Both the position numbers and the translations under genes were made by a program. A model generated the notes under the pieces. That model did no database searches. It was not told the DNA's origin and saw only the letters and a list, made by a program, of their open reading frames with translations. From Schistosoma haematobium (lineage: Eukaryota > Platyhelminthes > Trematoda > Strigeidida > Schistosomatidae), in the NCBI RefSeq assembly GCF_000699445.3, contig NC_067200.1:10643450-10707449 (forward strand): 64,000 nt of DNA. The letters run 5' to 3'. Below, in pieces: positions 36,325 through 47,559 of this stretch. The number at the start of each line of letters is the position of its first letter. Within the stretch, counting starts at the first letter, position 1.

Positions 36325-36462
36325 TCTTCAGGTCCCACGTTCCAAACTCTATCCTGTCGTAGATATACAACTCTGTGAAACCCTATACTGCAACGAAACA
36401 GCTATAATGTACTTCCTAACTTTTAATTGATCATCTAAATGAGATCAATCGGTTATGTAAAC
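36325..36462 (+). mobile_element. Degenerate family A SINE body and tail after the Penelope-like element
   Basis: AGGTCCCACGTTCCAA recalls the B box. GAAACCCTATACTGCAACGA and AAATGAGATCAATCGGTTAT recall the hammerhead and tail. It has the same orientation as the SINE head at 34490-34600. Confidence 0.4.
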
Positions 36463-36809
36463 TATACAGATCAATAATCACTTTAAATCTCCTGTTGTAA
36501 TAAACTATGGAAACTGATTTAAAAACATTACATTCCAATATTCTATCTATGATTGATTTCATATTTTCCTCTCATCGAAAAACAAAAAAAATAGTTATAC
36601 ACATTTCAGACAAATATTTTGAATATCTATCTACCTATGAATAACAAAATGTAATTGACAGTAGTTAAACGAATTTTCACCCCAAAAAAAATAAAATCTT
36701 TTTTGTTTTCCAATGTAACTAACTGGCTAAATGAGGAAATAATCATAATCATAATATTTCTTTGAGAAAAACAAAAATAAATCCATTCTAGTTTTTTTTT
36801 ATTAATAGT

Positions 36810-36840
36810 CTCACCTGTTTCTTTTTTCTCTCTTTACAGA
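36810..36840 (+). promoter_or_regulatory. Candidate 3' splice (or trans-splice) acceptor upstream of the protocadherin
   Basis: A strong pyrimidine tract ends in TTTACAG at 36833-36839, about 307 bases before the start codon. It could mark the 3' end of a 5'-UTR intron. It could also be a spliced-leader acceptor, since schistosomes trans-splice part of their mRNAs. The tract is plain in the sequence; its use is unproven. Confidence 0.4.
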
Positions 36841-37139
36841 CATGTTTATTCATAATAACTTATAGTCATCATATTTGTTAATCAGCTGGAAAACATGTGA
36901 TTGGTTAGTTTCTCAAATGTGCTTAACCAATCAAATTAAAGTATTTTGAAATCATGCTAAAACTATCTTGTTAAGATGTGTGAATAGAAAGATATTTTAT
37001 AATGGTCATAATAATAACAATATAGAATAAATCATTGTTCATAAACACAAAGGATTAATTACTTCTATAAACAACTTTCATAATTACATATAATATACAC
37101 AATAGAATATACACGTCCCAATATATTAGATATGACATA

Positions 37140-37166
37140 ATGAATAATGCCTTACAACTGGAATAA
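37140..37166 (+). promoter_or_regulatory. Upstream ORF overlapping the protocadherin start
   Basis: An ATG at 37140 opens an eight-codon frame ending at TAA 37164-37166. It overlaps the main ATG (37147) in another frame. If the transcript includes it, ribosomes would meet this ATG first, which could lower translation of the receptor. The sequence shows the frame; any regulatory effect is inference. Confidence 0.4.
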
Positions 37167-40100
37167 ATATTTTTGGACAATTCATATCATTATTTTTATA
37201 ATTCTATTAGAAATTTTATGTCATGTAACTATGGAAAGTTATTTTGAGAATAATAAAACAATGTTTATTTTATATAGAATAAAAGAAGAGCTCCCAAATG
37301 GTACATTAGTTGGTAATTTATTTAATGATGTTAAAAAATTATATGAGAAATTCAAATTTACCACTTTATCTTCATTGACAACAGAAATAATAACGTTACA
37401 TTCAATTAAACAATTAAGAAAGTTTGAATTAAACCCTTATGATTTAAATTCTAAAGAAATAAGTGAATATTTTAAATTAGATCAACAAACTGGTGATCTA
37501 TTTGTACAAAATCGTATCGATTATGAGCATGTATGCCCGAAACCTTTAGTTCATTCTACCTCTTCCATAATGACTTCCTCTTCGTCATCATCATCATCAT
37601 CATCAAAAGCTCTTTCAATAATCAATTCAAAAAATCATGGATTATTACATCTTTCACGTTATGATTGTCTAATTAAATTGATTTTATTTGTAAGTTTAAA
37701 TAATTCTACTGATGAACGTTGGATCCCAATTATGATTTATATTGAAGATATTAATGATAATCGTCCAAAATTTATTGAATTAAATTCATCAAATGCATTT
37801 GATTACTTTAATGTAACAATAAAAGAGAATATTCCACTCGGTACAAGAATTCCTTTAATGAAAGCATATGATTTAGATACAATGGAGAAAAATGCTAACA
37901 TTTTATATAAATTAAATTATCCTATACATGATAATCAAACTGATTATCATCGAGTCTTCGGCTTAGTCACATGTTCCACTGATGAATATAATGACAATAA
38001 TAATAATAATAATAATAATAATCAATTTAAAGATAGACTAATCAAAGGAAGAAGTCATGATGATTTCCCATGTTTAATCATTAAAGATAGATTAGATTAT
38101 GAAATGAAACAATATTATTCTATAGAATTAATTGCATGTGAATCTGGTTATTCATCCATAGATTGTGCAATATTACCAATAAAAATTTCAATCATCGATA
38201 TCAATGATAATAAACCAAAATTTATATTTCCATTAGAAAATTATTATTCATTAAATATATCAGAGAATTTACCAATTGGAACATTATTATTAAAAATTGA
38301 AGCTATTGATATAGATAGTGGTGAGAATTCACGTTTAACTTATAGTATAACACAAAATTCATTTCGAAAAAAATTAGTTACCATGGAAACCAATAATAAT
38401 AATAATGACTACTCAGATAATGATAATAATCATAATCAATCCAATTCATTTAATCAATTTATAATCAATCCAAATAATGGAGAGATACGTTTAAATCAAT
38501 TATTACATGCTCATATAACACAACAAATTGAAATTATTGTACATGTTAATGATAATGGTTTACCGACGTATAAAATTTCAAAAACTATCCTATTTCATAT
38601 CATTGATATTAATAATCATGCACCAAAGATACAAATTAAAAAAATTGATTGTAATAAATTTAATATAGAATCAAATGAAATTAAAATTTCAAATAAAATT
38701 GAATCTGGTAGTTATATAGGGTTTATAGTTGTTAGTGATGCAGATCTTGGACAAAATGGTCAAGTAACCTGTCATCAAAAACTTGAAGATTATAATAATC
38801 ATAATAATTGGAGGGATTATTCACATTTTAAAATTAATCTAATCAATAATGGTCAAATATCTAGTCAATATTTATATACATTACAAGTAATAAGAGATGA
38901 TTATATAAACCATGAAAACACTGATCTATTCCATTCTAAAATCAATACATCAATCAATAATCAATCAGAAACAAATTTTACACAAAAATTAATTTCATTT
39001 ATCATGAGTATTACATGTAAAGATCATGGTAGTCCATCATTTTTAACAACATCAATAAATTTAATCATTACAGTGATAGATTATCGATTTATTGATTTAT
39101 GCTTTGAACAAATGAATTATGAATTAATCATTGAAGAATCTAATCAACCATTATTACATTTATTACAACCACAATTAATTGGTATTGTAAATCAATTAAA
39201 TTTTAATATAAAACCTAAAAATAATCAATATAAAATAGGTTGTGATCAATTGAATATAAATCAATTCACTGGTGAATTATCAGCACCAAATGGTATGGAT
39301 AGAGAAAAAATATCATATTTTATATGTATATTAATAGCTAAAGAAATTAATAATGATCATTTAATCAAACAAAATCGTATTGCTCATACTGAATTGATTA
39401 TTAATATTACTGATATTAATGATAATGAACCAACATTAAATAATGATATATTATTATATGGTTTTACAATATATGAATGGGATCAATATCATAATAATAA
39501 TGAAATGGAAATTGATTTAAATAATCAAACAAATTCATATATCATTGGTTATTTAAATGCAATTGATTTAGATGATGGTATAAATGGTACAGTAATCTAT
39601 AGATTAGCACAAATTACGATTGAAAAAACGATTGATTATCGAAATGATACAAATCAATATTTTAATAAAAATAATGATCATGATAATAATGATCTAAAAT
39701 CAATATTTCATATTGATTCAACTAGTGGTTTAATTAGTATATCAAAAAATCAATATCATTTCATTGATCGTGAACAAATAAGTGTTTATTATTTACAAAT
39801 AATTCTTGAAGATATGGGTTATCCAATCAAATTAACTTCTATACAAACAATTAACATTTATGTGAATGATATAAATGATAATGCACCAAAATGGTATCAT
39901 ACAATTGAATCTAATTATATACAATTAAATTCATTAAAACAAATTATAATTTATCATCTTGAACCAATATGGGAAATTAATCAAAATTCACCAATTGAAT
40001 TAAGATCAAAATTAAATGCCTATGATAATGATTTAAATGATAATGCTAAATTACAAATGTATATTATTGAACCAATTGATGAATATCAACAATTTATTGG

Positions 40101-41121
40101 TCGAAACAAGTTAAGATTACCAATAGATTCATTATATTTATCAATTCATGGTGAATTAATATTATATATTGATAAATTACAAGAAATTTATCAATATTAT
40201 ACATTTGTACGTGTACAAGATCATGGTATACATAGACAATTATATACAGATGGTTATTTTTTTATACAATTACCAATAAAAACAATGAATAAATTAGAAT
40301 TATCTATGAATTCATTAAATATAACAAATCGATATATTGATCATTTCAGTAAATCAATAAATACAAATCAATTAAAAATCAATACTCAATCAACATGGTT
40401 ATGGTTCAATGAATTCAAGATCATGATTCTATTAATTATTTCATTAAGTTTAATTATTATCCTTTCAATAATTATAATTTTTATTATTTTTATAAAATTT
40501 CATAAAAAAAAACAAAAAAATTCTAGAAACATTTATTTTCATCAAATAATCGATAATATAGAGGGGAAAAATGATACATTGAATTCAGATTATTATACTA
40601 CTCATACAAGTAATAGTAGTAGTAATAATAATAATCATACAATGATGAATAAAAATGATTATTTAATTATGAATTCAAATTATAAATATAATCCAATGAA
40701 TTTAATTTATCAATCATCTGATCTAATGAATAATCATTATTTCAATGATTCAATGAAACAATTGAATTTAAATACAAATCCATTGAATATAACATCGAAC
40801 TGTTCTAATTTATATCCTCATAATAATAATAATCATACTGTTGATCATCAATATTCTCATGAACATGTTCATGGGAATGAACTGAATCATTCATATGTTG
40901 ATTCAATGGTTCAACAAATATCAACTCCATATGAATTATTTTATCCAACTATTTATACTAATTTAATGACATCATATGATTTGAATAAAAATGAGAATAG
41001 TACAATGAATACCATTACTACTACTACTACTACTACTACTACTACAACTACTACTAATATTAATAATAGTAGTAGTAGTTATTGTAATTATCAATATTTT
41101 AATAATACACTTCATTATTAA
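37147..41121 (+). CDS. Protocadherin-like transmembrane cell-adhesion receptor (single exon, 1324 aa)
   Basis: The reading frame is open for 1324 codons with no intron. An in-frame TGA lies two codons upstream of the chosen ATG (37141-37143). Residues 9-26 form a hydrophobic signal peptide. Cadherin repeats are marked by calcium-linker motifs DINDNRPKF (201-209), DINDNKPKF (351-359), DINNHAPKI (487-495), DINDNEPTL (756-764) and DINDNAPKW (908-916). A degenerate linker (IDYRFIDL, 644-651) stands where the fourth should be, so about seven ectodomain repeats are likely. DRLDYE, DAD and DRE motifs occur inside the repeats. One transmembrane helix lies at about 1092-1117, followed by a Lys-rich stop-transfer segment and a 200-residue cytoplasmic tail rich in Asn, Ser, Thr and His. 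Families of this kind mediate calcium-dependent homophilic adhesion at the plasma membrane, often in neurons; that role is inferred here. Poly-Ser (144-153), poly-Asn and poly-Thr (about 1290-1303) runs are coded by trinucleotide repeats. I cannot assign an orthologue name. Confidence 0.93.
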   Translation: MPYNWNKYFWTIHIIIFIILLEILCHVTMESYFENNKTMFILYRIKEELPNGTLVGNLFNDVKKLYEKFKFTTLSSLTTEIITLHSIKQLRKFELNPYDLNSKEISEYFKLDQQTGDLFVQNRIDYEHVCPKPLVHSTSSIMTSSSSSSSSSSKALSIINSKNHGLLHLSRYDCLIKLILFVSLNNSTDERWIPIMIYIEDINDNRPKFIELNSSNAFDYFNVTIKENIPLGTRIPLMKAYDLDTMEKNANILYKLNYPIHDNQTDYHRVFGLVTCSTDEYNDNNNNNNNNNQFKDRLIKGRSHDDFPCLIIKDRLDYEMKQYYSIELIACESGYSSIDCAILPIKISIIDINDNKPKFIFPLENYYSLNISENLPIGTLLLKIEAIDIDSGENSRLTYSITQNSFRKKLVTMETNNNNNDYSDNDNNHNQSNSFNQFIINPNNGEIRLNQLLHAHITQQIEIIVHVNDNGLPTYKISKTILFHIIDINNHAPKIQIKKIDCNKFNIESNEIKISNKIESGSYIGFIVVSDADLGQNGQVTCHQKLEDYNNHNNWRDYSHFKINLINNGQISSQYLYTLQVIRDDYINHENTDLFHSKINTSINNQSETNFTQKLISFIMSITCKDHGSPSFLTTSINLIITVIDYRFIDLCFEQMNYELIIEESNQPLLHLLQPQLIGIVNQLNFNIKPKNNQYKIGCDQLNINQFTGELSAPNGMDREKISYFICILIAKEINNDHLIKQNRIAHTELIINITDINDNEPTLNNDILLYGFTIYEWDQYHNNNEMEIDLNNQTNSYIIGYLNAIDLDDGINGTVIYRLAQITIEKTIDYRNDTNQYFNKNNDHDNNDLKSIFHIDSTSGLISISKNQYHFIDREQISVYYLQIILEDMGYPIKLTSIQTINIYVNDINDNAPKWYHTIESNYIQLNSLKQIIIYHLEPIWEINQNSPIELRSKLNAYDNDLNDNAKLQMYIIEPIDEYQQFIGRNKLRLPIDSLYLSIHGELILYIDKLQEIYQYYTFVRVQDHGIHRQLYTDGYFFIQLPIKTMNKLELSMNSLNITNRYIDHFSKSINTNQLKINTQSTWLWFNEFKIMILLIISLSLIIILSIIIIFIIFIKFHKKKQKNSRNIYFHQIIDNIEGKNDTLNSDYYTTHTSNSSSNNNNHTMMNKNDYLIMNSNYKYNPMNLIYQSSDLMNNHYFNDSMKQLNLNTNPLNITSNCSNLYPHNNNNHTVDHQYSHEHVHGNELNHSYVDSMVQQISTPYELFYPTIYTNLMTSYDLNKNENSTMNTITTTTTTTTTTTTTNINNSSSSYCNYQYFNNTLHY

Positions 41122-41367
41122 AAGTATAAAATATCAAACCTATTGATAAGTAGAAAGAATTCTATTGAACAAGTGACGATATCATTGTCATCATCATCAA
41201 CTGCATCATTGATGGTACTGATGATGTTGATGATAATAATCACTTATAAAGAACAAAATATATAATGAATGCTCAATCAGTAATGATGAAATATTATTGG
41301 GATAATTATGAATATATTGAGTTATTGTATACAATGTTACACATTTTTTGACTATGGATAGGTATAG

Positions 41368-41373
41368 AATAAA
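41368..41373 (+). terminator. Candidate poly(A) signal AATAAA of the protocadherin
   Basis: AATAAA lies about 247 bases after the stop codon, in AT-rich non-coding sequence, before the next SINE begins at about 41671. This spacing is ordinary for a 3' UTR. Confidence 0.4.
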
Positions 41374-41670
41374 TAAGTTTACCGTAATTTCAGCTTAGTA
41401 TATTTGTGTATATGTGTGATTGGAAGGAAATGGGATTGTATAATTATCAACAAATTCTACCTTCATCAAAAATTGTTGTATTATTTTTCTAAGTGTAGAC
41501 ATTATCAGAATGATAAATTCAGTATGTAACATATACTCTGCTGTGTACAACGAAATTAAAATTGTTTATTTTTTTTCTTCTTCTCTCTCTCAATTTACGT
41601 GTATATTAGTAACCTTAAACCTGTATAAACACATAATTTGAATAATACTCATTACAATACAATATTTTTT

Positions 41671-41984
41671 GGAGTTCTAGTGAGAAGCCGTGACCAACGG
41701 AGTTCAACTAGGTCTGTGTGAGATAGTAATTCACTGAAGACAATGGTGGACGGTGGTGGGATTTCTTGAATTAGTTGAAGTTAGACATTAACACCATTGG
41801 GTACTGGCTTAGTGGTCTAGTGGTTAAGCGCTCGCGCACAAGACCGATATGTTCTGGGTTTGAATCTCGCAGGGTAAGGGGTCGTGGATGCGCAATGCTG
41901 AGCAGTCCTATACAACGACGAAATGACCATCCAGTACTTCCAGGTTTTTCGTGGTGGACTAGCTTTAATTAACCCATGAATGTG
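41671..41984 (+). mobile_element. Hammerhead SINE (family A), ribozyme decayed
   Basis: A plus copy with A box GGCTTAGTGG and B box GGGTTTGAATC, flanked by ATATTTTTT (41662-41670 and 41985-41993). The hammerhead core is CTGAGCA and the cleavage triplet is ATC, so cleavage is unlikely. It lies about 550 bases after the protocadherin stop. Confidence 0.65.
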
Positions 41985-42344
41985 ATATTTTTTTCCTTAA
42001 AAGAAAATTTTAATTGACCTCTCTTTGTTGCTTTCTGTTTATTTGTTTAATCAATCTTTGTTAATTGACATAAATCGTCACATTTATTAATGTCTTACAG
42101 TTGAAGTTTTAAGCTTATTTACTAAATGTATGATTTTATTCTACCTGAAGAACTGATTGTTCTCAAATATGTCTACCTTTAGAGCTCATAAACATAGACA
42201 CAAGTTAAGCCATACATAAGAAATGTTAGAGTGTTATTTAAACTAATACGTAATTACACAAATATTAATGGTAACAATGGTAGTTTATTGCTGAGATAAC
42301 TGTCTCATTATTACTTAAAGTGCAAATTTATGTCAAGCTTGAAA

Positions 42345-42502
42345 AGATGCAATCGGTGGAATCTAAGAAGTTTGTTCTATTCGAGACTCTTCAGCTGGAT
42401 AAACCTAAATCTTAGTGTTTAGACTGAGACTTGATCCAAGTACTTTACACTTTAAACTCTTGAAGCTCATTACGGATATAAACACTGAGATGAAGGTATA
42501 TT
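42345..42502 (-). mobile_element. SM-alpha-like SINE, decayed
   Basis: CGGTGGAATCTAAGAAG, GAGACTCTTCAGCTGGAT and a GACTTGATCCAAGTAC box give the reversed SM-alpha order. Confidence 0.5.
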
Positions 42503-42754
42503 CGGTTAACGACTTCCAAATATAACAAAGTATGCATTGTAAATATCAGTACTAGCAACTATCCAACCTTAACAAAAAGTATTTTATATGCGAAACTTTG
42601 GATCAAATAATTTTTCCTCTAGCAAACTATATATGAAGCACATCTGCCAATGGATGCTGATCAAAGTTTAGTTATGACTATCAACCAGGAAATAATCCAA
42701 ACCCTTGCTATTGTTAGCATAAAATGATTACGTCATTAATCTGTCTACCCAATA

Positions 42755-43262
42755 CTATTTAGGAGAGAATTCATTTCGACTTACGTTAAGGTCTTGATAA
42801 GATAGACTGTCTGGTTCAATTTTGAAGCTGGAAATATGTGAATCCAAAATAAGACTAACTGCCTTGATTAGAGAGATGAAAACTATCCTATCACCTGATT
42901 GGTTGACAAGTGCACAAGAGAGAAGACGAGTCAACTGGAACACTTGTCAATTTATTCCTGATTTCCACTTCAGATTGGTGTATAGAGATACATGAATAGA
43001 TAGATGACCAACAAGACCACGGCGCATAGACAATTAGGAAAATACAGATAGAGTACCAATGGTTACATTTAAATTAGAATAGTTTTAGAACAAAAAAGAG
43101 TATGGTAGTGAATCATGCATCAAATGAAAGCATATTGTTTACAGTATAACCTAGGCTTAAAACTAAATGTTAGTATTTTACAAACTTTGAATTAAGTAAT
43201 ATAATGCCCCCCAAATAGCTTCCGTTATTCGTCATGACTTATTTATTTCTCTATTCACATCA
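42755..43262. repeat. Unclassified dispersed repeat R2, copy 2
   Basis: Same direction and order as 20225-20735, ending in ATTTCTCTATTCACAT in both. No coding frame is conserved. Confidence 0.6.
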
Positions 43263-43348
43263 AAAATCATATGTATTAAACAAGTTAGTGACTCTTTGAA
43301 TTCATTACTTCAGTTAATTATCAAATGTCGTGTTGAATGTTTGATGTG

Positions 43349-43715
43349 AATTTTACGAGGCTCGTAGTGAACGAGAACATAAGTGTGAACAATCGAATGC
43401 ATTATAACGCAAAATTACAGAACCTTTTAATAAAAACTGAGAACTATACAGTAAATACTTCATTTACAAAATATCAGTCAATCATCTCAGACTTCATTGT
43501 TCCTTCGTTTCCACACTAATCATTCTCTGTTCTCGTTCTCTTTTCTTCGGTCTTTTTAACCACCTGCCACCAGGTATTTTACTTTCGATTGATGATACAT
43601 ACTACTTATATCTATCGACATCAGTAGCACACACCACAAGTTCAAGTCCCAAGACAAATGTAGGCACATCATCCGTTGACAAGTTCCAAATAGAATGAAA
43701 TAACTCATGCGATCG
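43349..43715 (+). repeat. Composite repeat R4, copy 1, with a hammerhead-like tail
   Basis: It starts GTAGTGAACGAGAACATAAG and contains TACTACTTATATCTATCGAC. It ends in a decayed SM-alpha-type ribozyme (CATCCGTTGACAAGTTCC). The same order is seen at 58562-59010. Confidence 0.5.
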
Positions 43716-44025
43716 ATTTATTAATTTCAATTGACCTGATTCGATCACATGTATTAACTGAAATAATTCTTATTCAATATATTTTTACTACCTATTAATT
43801 AATTTATATCGCTTAGTGCATTATGTAATCTATGATTATGTAATTCGTTTGGTTAATAATTATGTTTTGTTACTATAATTTCACTTACCCAACTTTCTGT
43901 AAATTTATCCTGATTATCATATATAATTGTCTGTTTTTAACCGACGATCTCATTTCAAGTTTTGCATTGTATACTTGTGATTTACTTTAATTACAGTTTG
44001 GAATTATTATTCGATATTTTTTCCT

Positions 44026-44322
44026 TCAACTAGGTCTGTTGTGAGATATTAACTCACTGAAGACAGTAGTGGATGTGTCGCTCAATTTCATGGATTAGTT
44101 GAAGTTAAACATTAACACCGTTGGGTGCCGGCTCAAAGGTCTAGTGATTAAGCGCTCGCGCTCGAAACTGATAGGTCCTGGGTTCGAATCTTGCGGGGGC
44201 GGGGTCGTGGATGAGCACTGCTGAGGAGTCCCACACTAGGACGAAACGGCCGTCCAGTGCTTTCAGGTTTTCCATAGTGGTCTAGCTTCAACTGACTCAT
44301 GGTCTCAACCATTGGAATTTTT
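44026..44322 (+). mobile_element. Hammerhead SINE (family A)
   Basis: A well-kept plus copy with A-box-like GGCTCAAAGG, B box GGTTCGAATC and a GC-rich stretch before the hammerhead. It ends in the tail TGACTCATGGTCTCAACC. It is one of the youngest-looking single-arm copies. Confidence 0.75.
44215..44260 (+). ncRNA. Hammerhead ribozyme motif, core intact
   Basis: GCACTG, CTGAGGA (44221-44227), GTCC-CACACTA-GGAC, GAAA (44243-44246), CGGCCG, GTC ending at 44254 and CAGTGC are all present, with full stem I and II pairing. Confidence 0.75.
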
Positions 44323-45477
44323 TTTTGTATTTTAAAATGTATTTAGGTTAATACTTAGTTATACGTTTCGATTTATTTATTTATTTGTTGCCAAGAAATA
44401 ATTTCTGTATATTTAAGAGTTTAAGTGTTTTTTGTTGTTCATGTTGTTGATGATTGTTTATTATAAGGATGGCATTAAATTAGTCCTTATTGACGTGTGT
44501 ATAGATTCATTGGACATAGATATTTCGTAAAAAGCGTTTTGGAAGAGAATAATTGTGGTGAACAGTGGAACCTCCCTAACTGGAAGTGTTTCTTACCGAT
44601 GTTTACATCGCTTAAAATACATATGCGTTTTCAATGAACCACTAAGTTTGAAGTGAAAAGTACTGATTTTGAGCCTCATTCAGGTCTGTTAGCTGGATGG
44701 TTCGTTTATGAAAATTTTATTATTGTTCGGGACAATACTATGAACACTTACTGAAAAGGGAAGTTAGATGTGAGAATTTACCCACAATTGATTAATAGCT
44801 TTTTCTGTTGACCTGGAATATGAATAATTGTTATCCATAACTGTGTGTTCATTGTAAGTATACTCTAATGGTTGTTATTTTTCCAAACTTCAACTCTGGT
44901 AGATTAGTCGATTTCTGTTTATTGATTGTTGCTTGGTCATGGTGCAAGGCTTATAAAAATTCTCCAACATTCTTTGAGCTTCCTAAATTCAACCATATTT
45001 CAAGATGTTCGCAGTCAAACTCATATCCACAGTTGTTCACATGCATTCAGATGAGTAAAGCTATGCTGTATAGTTCAACTGCCAACTTTTAACATTACTT
45101 TTGATGTATACCATGTTTGTTTTTCTTCTTGGTTATGAATGTGCTGTTAGAATTAGGGGTTTGGAATTAGGGTATGGTTTGAAATTAACACAGTATAGCG
45201 TTGAGATTTGTCTATGTGGTCGATTTGAGTGTTATGTACGATTTACTTGGTTAGAACTGAGCATTGACTACGTCTAACATAGTTTTTATTCTGCGAAGGA
45301 AAAACGTAATCATGCGCCATTATTTTTAAGCTACTGAGAACTACACTAAAGTTTTTCCACTGGGCATTTTATATAATATGAGATGAGTCCATTCAGTTTT
45401 AAATTTAGCCAAGAAACCCACAAGTCATCTTAATTCTAATTGGCTTGTCTCCATATCAAACTTTGGTGTTTTCTTTT

Positions 45478-45853
45478 TGATTGAGGTCGTGAATCGATTG
45501 ATGCTAGACCGCAATTAAAAACCTGGAAGCACTGGACGGTCGTTTCGTCATAGTATGGGGCTCCTCAACAGTGCTCATCCACGACTCCGTATGTGTGGCC
45601 CGAACCCAGGAACTTCGAACTCGCGAGAATTTTCAATCTCAAGACCACAGAGCCGGCCAACAACCAACAGTTTTAATGTCTAACTTCAACTAATCCACGA
45701 AATTGCGCGACCATCTTCCATCATCTGAGGTAGATACCTGTTTCTACCTAACACTGATTAGCTCCACTGGTCATGGTTTCTCTCTCGATCTCCAAAAATT
45801 CCCTTACACAGCTAGTCACTAATGAGCACATGGTAATTATCAGTATGAAATTG
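45478..45853 (-). mobile_element. Hammerhead SINE (family A), minus orientation
   Basis: A near-full minus copy: tail, hammerhead, tRNA-like body (GGTTCG-type box reversed near 45600) and head. The hammerhead keeps GAAA and GTC but has TTGAGGA in the core. Confidence 0.65.
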
Positions 45854-45859
45854 TATTTT

Positions 45860-47555
45860 ATTTAAACATTTTCAGCTGTGTACATTACAATAAAAAGAAC
45901 AAATATAACTGCACAATACACTCAATGTAACCAATAATCTAATTAGATTTTGATTGGTTCATTTTGAATAGTTTTAACGCACATCATATCTGTGTTCCTA
46001 TTGGTCAGTCGACTGTTTATTCGGTTATTTTTACTGGTAGGTGTTTACAATTTTAAAACTACCTCCAGTTTCCTTTTAGTTAAAGTATAAACGATGATAA
46101 ATTTTCAATGTCACAAATAAATGACCAAAAACAAAAGTTTATTCGTATTTTGTCATTATGATTATTAGTTTTTCTTTTTTGAAAATAAAAGACTCCTTTT
46201 TGTCAAGGCCCAAATTGAATTAATTGACTGTGTCTTTCATCTGGTTTGTGAATAAATAACTAAATAATTGTTACAATTTTTCTTATTACATTTTGTAAAT
46301 ATGAAGTGTTACACTGTCCGAACTGGTTTAGTTAAACAATCAATTAGTAAGCTACTGTGTATGTAAGTTTATGTGTCGGTGTGTGTTTGTGTTCGTCTAT
46401 GTCTCATGTTAAATGGTATTAAACATGTGTAACTTTTAAGATCCACAAGTTTCTAGATATAAAATGGGTTTCGATTTCCTCTTTTTTTTCCCTACAAATT
46501 CTTGGTACCTATTGATAACCAAGAGTTTTTTCTTTTTACATAGGAAGATAGAATGAAACATTTTAGATTTAAATTCAACACACCCAGTTCTTTTTATCAC
46601 AAAAATAAATCATTAAGATTTTGTATTGTTACATGGAGATTGGTGATTTATCAGTTACAAAAGGTTTATTGTTAGAAAATTCACAAGTTATCTAATTCGA
46701 TTATTATTGTTAATTAATAATAGTTATAACATGTAAAAGAAGTCGATGGTAACTATTATTTAAGTTATATTTCTTCAGAGAATTTCATTATTATCTGATT
46801 GATTGTTCTAGGCTATAGATGGCTGTTTCTAATGTGTCTCAAGATTATACATGACACTGTAAAAAAGTTTTTCTATTAAAGTTTTGAATGCATTGAATAG
46901 CAAGCTTGTTATCGGGTTCCTGAATTCTGCTTTGTAATAACTTGGGAGATTACTTTTGGACTGTTTTGTATTCATCATCTCCCATTTATAGTTTGCGTAG
47001 ATCTCGTTACGTATTAAAGAAACCTTCTGATCGTTGGTTATTCAGAAGTACCGTAAATCATCTTATAACAAAGCAATTTATATATATTCAGCTCTGAGTT
47101 AAAATATATTTATGTGTGGGGACTGGTGGTACTTTCCAGTTGTCAAAAACGACATAATTGGAACAGTTCTCTAAATCAAAGAATATTTGAGCTACAAAAC
47201 CATCAGTCTTTTCATACTGCAATGAAATGCTGTGTTCTGTTGTTTCATTCAGTTACTTTCACGTCCCCAATGGTTAATCAAGCAGCTGTTGGGAAAGATG
47301 AAGAACAAGTCCATCTAGGGGTTTAGATAGTCAAAAGACCGACAGACTGCAAATATTTAGCGTGTTTCCAGACTGACGGGAAACTTTGACTCCTAACCTT
47401 GGCTCAATACATAATTCGAGTTTATTTTTAATTGTATATGTTATATCCTAGCGAAGATTAAATTACGAGTAACTCCTGAGATCTATTGATGGACTAATAT
47501 TATCTATATATTCTTATGGTATAACTATTCAGTAACTAGACTGCGTATATCCAAA
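45860..47555. other. Non-coding AT-rich stretch
   Basis: No gene or clear repeat was found. Confidence 0.4.
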
Positions 47556-47559
47556 TCCC

